A DNA stretch of 11,189 nucleotides, taken from an uncultured Flavobacteriales bacterium. Its GTDB lineage: Bacteria; Bacteroidota; Bacteroidia; CAIKAF01. Positions 7,846-11,189 of the stretch are shown piece by piece; the stretch's first letter is position 1, and every line of letters begins with the position of its first letter. Location: positions 1 to 11,189 of the forward strand of contig CALEWF010000069.1 in assembly GCA_937925455.1 (NCBI GenBank). Reading direction: 5' to 3'. The translations under genes and the position numbers were made by a program. A model generated the notes under the pieces. That model had not been told where the DNA came from, ran no database searches, and saw nothing but the letters and a program-made list of their open reading frames with translations.

Positions 7846-7874
7846 CGAATATAGGAGTTTGACGAAAATTCAAA
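7846..7874 (-). promoter_or_regulatory. Candidate promoter of the MFS gene
   Basis: On the minus strand TTTG (7874-7871) is separated by 17 bases from TATATTCG (7853-7846), a one-mismatch version of TAnnTTTG. Initiation near 7839 would leave a leader of about eight bases before the ATG at 7831. Spacing is at the low end of the accepted range. Confidence 0.45.
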
Positions 7875-8010
7875 AAAATTGAATTCATTTCATCCTATTG
7901 GAAATAAGAAAAATAAAACCTTTTAACAATAATATTAACCTCAAAAACTAAATAGAATTGTTGCAAACCTGGTATTTTTCTACGAACTTTAAATTATATT
8001 GTGATTATCC

Positions 8011-10494
8011 ATGAAAAAAATTTTTCCATTACTAAGTTCTGCAGCAATAGTTATTTCAGGTGTCTTTTTTATTTTTAAACAGAATCAAATCTTCCAAAAA
8101 CCTATAGCCCAACCCAATCTAAAACAAAACCGTGGCCCGGGAAATCCCGGATGGTGGGAACAATGGTTTGAGATGAAAAAAGACGAAAACGGGAAAATAC
8201 CCTTCGACCGTATTCAGCGGCTACGCCAGCAGGTAGCCATACAACGGATGATGAAAAGCGGAGAATCTAATCTTGCCAACTTACAGGAATTGGGACCCAA
8301 TAATGTAGGTGGGCGTACCAGGGCACTTCTGGTAGATAAAACCAATCCGAACCGTTTATTTGCCGGCGGAGTTTCAGGTGGTTTATGGGTGAGTACCAAT
8401 GGAGGTAGTACCTGGTATCCGGTGAATGATGATGCACCCAACCTATCCATCACATACATTACTCAAAATCCATTTACCCCCAACGTGCTATATTATAGCA
8501 CCGGCGAATGTGCTGGAAATAGTGCTGGTATACCCGGCGATGGGGTGTATAAATCAACCGACGGTGGAATGAGTTTTCAAAAACTTGCTTCTACTAATAG
8601 CTCAGCCTTTAATTACACCTGGCGAATAGCCTGTTCGCTAACAGACACCAACACACTCTATGTAGCAACTCGTGATAGCGGATTGTATCGTAGCACCGAT
8701 GCCGGAATAAGTTTTCATAATATTATCAGCTCTGGAGAAATTACCGATTTAGAAGTGTTTCCAGATGGGAGTGTAATTGCCGCAATAATGGGACAAGGAT
8801 TATTTCGTTCTTCTGATGGAAGCCCGGGAAGTTTTGTGGCTATTAATAACGGTTTGCCCACCAGCGGGTTTTACCGTATAGAAATGGCTTATTGCGATAG
8901 TATGCCTAATATAATGTATGTAATGCATGAAGCCATTTCAGGCAATGACATTATTGGATTATTTAAAACTACTGATAGCGGAAATTCTTGGTTCGAAGTT
9001 ACCAATCCTACCACTGCCGGTGTGGGGTTTTATTTTCCCTGGTATTGTTTATCCATAGCAGTTAGGCCTAGTAATCCTAACTATGTATTAGTTGGGGGAG
9101 TAAATTGCGGATACTCGATGGATGGTGGGTTAAGCTGGAATGTACACCATGATTCGCATGCCGATTACCACATTTTTGTATTTAACCCCGCCAACCAAAA
9201 CGAATGTTATGTAGGCAACGACGGTGGAGTGTATAAATATTTTCCTCAAACGAATATTGCCTATGTTGATTTAAACCAAGGATATCGGGTAACCCAATTT
9301 TATACAGGTGCGTTCTTCCCGGTGGGAAATAAATGCTGGGGTGGAACGCAAGACAACGGCACCCAGAGTGGTAGTTCTTTATCACAGAGCTTTGACCACA
9401 TCTTTGGTGGAGACGGGGCGTTTACTGCCATACACCCTCAATCACCCAACATTGGATATGTTTCTTGGCAAAACGGCCATATTCTAAAGTGCTATGACGC
9501 TCATAACCCCATGCCTTACTTTGAATACATTATGGGAGCTATGGATGCTAACAGCGATTTTGATATTGATGATGATACTTGGTTTATCAACCCCTTTGAA
9601 ATCAACCGCCAGGATGGCGATCAGATATTCTTTGTAACCCGCGACAGATTATGGCGCAGCATTGACGGAGGAAACAACTGGGAAATATGCACCAAACCCA
9701 TCACCGATTTATATGCAATAGGTATCAGCAATGAGCCTATGCCTACCGTATATGTAGGTGGACGAGGAAAACTTCGTCGGCTCGACAATGCCTACGTAAG
9801 CCTGCCTAACGACGAAGTAAATCTCAATTCTTCCATACCTACTTCACTAAATACAAGTTTTATGAGCAACATCGTAGTTTCGGCCAATGACCCAAATACA
9901 TTCTATGTTTCATTTAGCAGCTATGTAAATCAACCTCGTATTTGGAAAGTAACGAATGCCAAAACAACTCCGGTTTGGACTTCCATTCACGGAGATTTGC
10001 CCGAAGGCCTGCCGGTAAACTGGATTGAAGTTAGCCCCTACGATGAAAACGTGATGGCAGCTGCAACCGATTTTGGGCTCTATACTACCGTGGACGGAGG
10101 TGTTCACTGGGTATTGGAAGAAGATATACCGTTTGTATCCATTCATCAGCTAAGACTTCGACACAGCGACAATACGTTGTTCATATTTACGCATGGACGG
10201 GGAATATGGAAAGCCAACTTGCCCATGACCGGGCTGGGCACCTCGGTAGCAACTACTACTTTGCCCATTAAAATTTATCCCACCATTACCCGAAATAACC
10301 CCATTCAAATTATTCTTCCTGAACCTGGAGTGTACCAACTTACCGTACATGATTTACAAGGCAAGCAGCTATACCGTCAAGCCATTTACCACAGCATTGC
10401 TATTCATCCAGAAGTTTTTCGATCCGGAATCTACCTTGTTACTTTATCTCAAAATGGAAGAATATTAAAAACAGAACGAATTGTTATTCAGTAA
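8011..10494 (+). CDS. Secreted Asp-box / sortilin-like beta-propeller protein with T9SS C-terminal sorting domain
   Basis: This 827-residue protein is probably carried to the cell surface or outside by Sec plus type IX secretion. Residues 1-22 form a signal-like hydrophobic segment; a clear cleavage site is not obvious (PIA-Q near 34 is possible). A linker leads to GPNNVGGRTRA (95-105), typical of these propellers. Asp-box (BNR) motifs of the S/T-x-D-G-G-x-S-W type occur at 128-135, 182-189, 228-235, 320-327, 369-376, 550-557 and 693-700. YVGNDGGVYK (400-409) and GGTQDNGTQ (444-452) are further family marks. The last ~75 residues (752-827: IKIYP, then YQLTVHDLQGK, then SGIYLVTL, ending ERIVIQ) are a T9SS type A sorting domain. 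No catalytic residues for a sialidase can be assigned, so glycoside hydrolase activity should not be assumed; adhesion or binding is equally possible. Confidence 0.9.
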   Translation: MKKIFPLLSSAAIVISGVFFIFKQNQIFQKPIAQPNLKQNRGPGNPGWWEQWFEMKKDENGKIPFDRIQRLRQQVAIQRMMKSGESNLANLQELGPNNVGGRTRALLVDKTNPNRLFAGGVSGGLWVSTNGGSTWYPVNDDAPNLSITYITQNPFTPNVLYYSTGECAGNSAGIPGDGVYKSTDGGMSFQKLASTNSSAFNYTWRIACSLTDTNTLYVATRDSGLYRSTDAGISFHNIISSGEITDLEVFPDGSVIAAIMGQGLFRSSDGSPGSFVAINNGLPTSGFYRIEMAYCDSMPNIMYVMHEAISGNDIIGLFKTTDSGNSWFEVTNPTTAGVGFYFPWYCLSIAVRPSNPNYVLVGGVNCGYSMDGGLSWNVHHDSHADYHIFVFNPANQNECYVGNDGGVYKYFPQTNIAYVDLNQGYRVTQFYTGAFFPVGNKCWGGTQDNGTQSGSSLSQSFDHIFGGDGAFTAIHPQSPNIGYVSWQNGHILKCYDAHNPMPYFEYIMGAMDANSDFDIDDDTWFINPFEINRQDGDQIFFVTRDRLWRSIDGGNNWEICTKPITDLYAIGISNEPMPTVYVGGRGKLRRLDNAYVSLPNDEVNLNSSIPTSLNTSFMSNIVVSANDPNTFYVSFSSYVNQPRIWKVTNAKTTPVWTSIHGDLPEGLPVNWIEVSPYDENVMAAATDFGLYTTVDGGVHWVLEEDIPFVSIHQLRLRHSDNTLFIFTHGRGIWKANLPMTGLGTSVATTTLPIKIYPTITRNNPIQIILPEPGVYQLTVHDLQGKQLYRQAIYHSIAIHPEVFRSGIYLVTLSQNGRILKTERIVIQ

Positions 10495-10599
10495 AAATTT
10501 TTAAAACTACACTGTTGTCCGAGATAAATTTCAACCTCAATGTTTCAATAGAATTTTTAATTTATCAGGCTGCCTATGGGGCTGTTCGTTACAAGTCCT

Positions 10600-10732
10600 C
10601 GGGGCTCAGCCACACAGTGCATCGGGGTAGCGGTGTCTTCGTGCCCTCAGCCCCGCTACCCCGTGCCCTGTGGGCTTCGCCCCTGCGGGCTTTCCACTTC
10701 CATCCCCGGCAGTCCACCCCGCTGGGACGGTT
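10600..10732. repeat. GC-rich inverted-repeat element
   Basis: A strongly GC-rich island in an AT-rich context. CGGGGTAGCGG (10623-10633) pairs perfectly with CCGCTACCCCG (10653-10663), an 11-bp stem with a 19-base loop. CGGGGCT (10600-10606) can instead pair with AGCCCCG (10649-10655), giving a competing fold. It is followed by three interlocking GCCC/GGGC pairs at 10665-10690. Composition and hairpins resemble dispersed intergenic repeats seen in Bacteroidota; copy number in this genome cannot be seen here. Confidence 0.6.
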
Positions 10733-10780
10733 GATTTGAAGATTGTTAGATTTGAAGATGAGAGGATTTGAGGATGTATT
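10733..10780. repeat. Three tandem copies of a 16-base unit
   Basis: Units start at 10733, 10749 and 10765; each begins GATTTGAAGAT or GATTTGAGGAT and ends with five variable bases. The repeat directly abuts the right edge of the GC-rich element. Confidence 0.75.
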
Positions 10781-10792
10781 AATTGTATTGTA

Positions 10793-10813
10793 TTCATAAT
10801 TCATAATTCCTAA
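10793..10813. repeat. Three tandem copies of a 7-base unit TTCATAA
   Basis: TTCATAA, TTCATAA and TTCCTAA follow without gaps, 12 bases after the 16-base repeat. A short AT-rich microsatellite-like tract, common between genes. Confidence 0.65.
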
Positions 10814-10844
10814 TTGAATATTGGCTCAGGTGTGCGTAGGTTGC

Positions 10845-11001
10845 AAACCGCATTGACTATGCGTTTTAGGAGTTAATCGTTAGCAGAAGATGCGTTGTAG
10901 CATACAGATTGCTTCCCCACCAAATGTGGGTCGTCATGACGGTAAGATTATCGGGGTAGTGGGTGAACCCGCCCCTACAAGGCAGAGAAACACGCGGTTT
11001 C
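10845..11001. repeat. Palindrome-rich intergenic repeat-like element
   Basis: Short stems follow in series: CGCAT/ATGCG (10849-10853 with 10859-10863, followed by TTTT); CCCAC/GTGGG (10916-10920 with 10926-10930); the perfect palindrome CGTCATGACG (10932-10941); GGGTGAACCC with outer GGGG/CCCC (10953-10975); and GAAAC/GTTTC (10987-11001). The words CAGATTGCTTC, CGTCATGACG and GGGTGAACCCGCCCCTACA recall widely dispersed intergenic repeats of the CGTCATTGCGA...GAAGCAATCT and TGTAGGGGCGGGTTCACCC types. This is from memory and untested here. Confidence 0.5.
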
Positions 11002-11189
11002 CCCCGTTTAATCAAAAATATTGTAATGTCAATTGTGTGGGTTGGTTATATACACAACAAAATCTTCAAATTTTAAAAACTAAACTAAAATGAACCAAGC
11101 CTCTAAGTTCCAAGCAAAATTATATGGCTTAATTTTTATTATCCAATAAATCTATGTAAGTAAACCCATTAAACCCAAATTATGCAATA

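Larger units (their letters stand above)
10495..11189. other. Long intergenic region rich in repeats, no convincing gene
   Basis: About 695 bases follow the T9SS protein. The first 70 bases are AT-rich with no GC stem-loop followed by a U-tract. A GC-rich block occupies roughly 10567-10732, short tandem repeats lie at 10733-10813, a second hairpin-rich block runs from about 10830 to 11010, and the final 180 bases are AT-rich with nothing recognisable. Reading frames across the GC-rich block (for example 10515-10739 plus or 10589-10804 minus) have low-complexity Pro/Arg/Ala content and no family resemblance. I see no tRNA, rRNA or known small RNA. Confidence 0.7.

Noticed and set aside
7961..7988. 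Promoter for the secreted propeller gene (TTG at 7961, TACGAACT at 7981)
   Set aside because: Spacing of 17 is acceptable but the -7 half lacks the TTTG part, so I do not annotate it.
8011..10494. Assignment of the propeller protein as a sialidase because of its Asp boxes
   Set aside because: Asp boxes are structural and shared by many propellers; the catalytic Arg triad and Tyr/Glu pair of sialidases cannot be identified here.
10733..10780. Possible CRISPR array from the 16-base periodic repeat
   Set aside because: Units are directly tandem with no spacers of constant length, the unit is too short and there are no cas genes.
10515..10804. Open frames on both strands over the GC-rich intergenic block
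   Set aside because: Their length comes from the scarcity of stop codons in GC-rich repeat DNA; the peptides are low-complexity and mirror each other.
10890..11093. 67-residue plus-strand open frame through the second repeat block
   Set aside because: It crosses several palindromes and repeat-like words and resembles no protein family.
11090..11149. Short open frame starting MNQASKFQ near the right edge
   Set aside because: Only 19 codons before a stop, no promoter or homology visible; the window ends too soon to judge any downstream gene.

Overview
The window looks like chromosomal DNA of a Bacteroidota species, perhaps near Chitinophagales or Saprospirales (lineage is inference). Three things support this. 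The 8011-10494 product ends in a type IX secretion (T9SS) C-terminal sorting domain. The set nucleotidyltransferase / TPR protein / DUF4292 lipoprotein is a Bacteroidota gene neighbourhood as I recall it. Upstream regions carry the Bacteroidota promoter form (TTTG or TTG at -33, TAnnTTTG at -7), with few Shine-Dalgarno sequences. The genes are moderately AT-rich and densely packed.

Layout. (1) 45-1112, minus: a DAO-type FAD-dependent oxidoreductase with a GTG start. (2) 1209-2411, plus: two abutting genes, a MazG/PRA-PH-like nucleotide pyrophosphohydrolase and a DUF2400 (TIGR02757) protein. (3) 2390-6513, minus: a tightly packed four-gene operon read from 6513 downwards, in the order sugar-phosphate nucleotidyltransferase with left-handed beta-helix tail, exported TPR protein, DUF4292 lipoprotein, four-TM membrane protein. 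The joints are an ATGA overlap, a TAATG overlap and a 1-base gap, and a near-consensus promoter lies at 6537-6567. (4) 6590-7831, minus: an MFS transporter with its own candidate promoter. (5) 8011-10494, plus: a large secreted Asp-box/sortilin-like beta-propeller with a T9SS sorting domain. (6) 10495-11189: about 700 bases without a convincing gene. This stretch holds a GC-rich inverted-repeat element, short tandem repeats and a second palindrome-rich element that resembles dispersed intergenic repeats.

How the genes work together. The four-gene operon probably serves the cell envelope: activated sugar supply plus exported or outer-membrane-associated helper proteins. In many Bacteroidota, as I recall, a murein hydrolase activator (EnvC/M23) gene follows DUF4292; here a small membrane protein takes that place. 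The pyrophosphohydrolase and DUF2400 genes form a two-gene unit. DUF2400 shows residues reminiscent of HhH-GPD DNA glycosylases, so a link to nucleotide or DNA quality control is possible but unproven. The MFS transporter and the secreted propeller are divergent from a 179-base spacer. I see no phage, CRISPR, toxin-antitoxin or defence system. The least explained parts are the repeat-bearing 3' intergenic region and the DUF2400 pairing.
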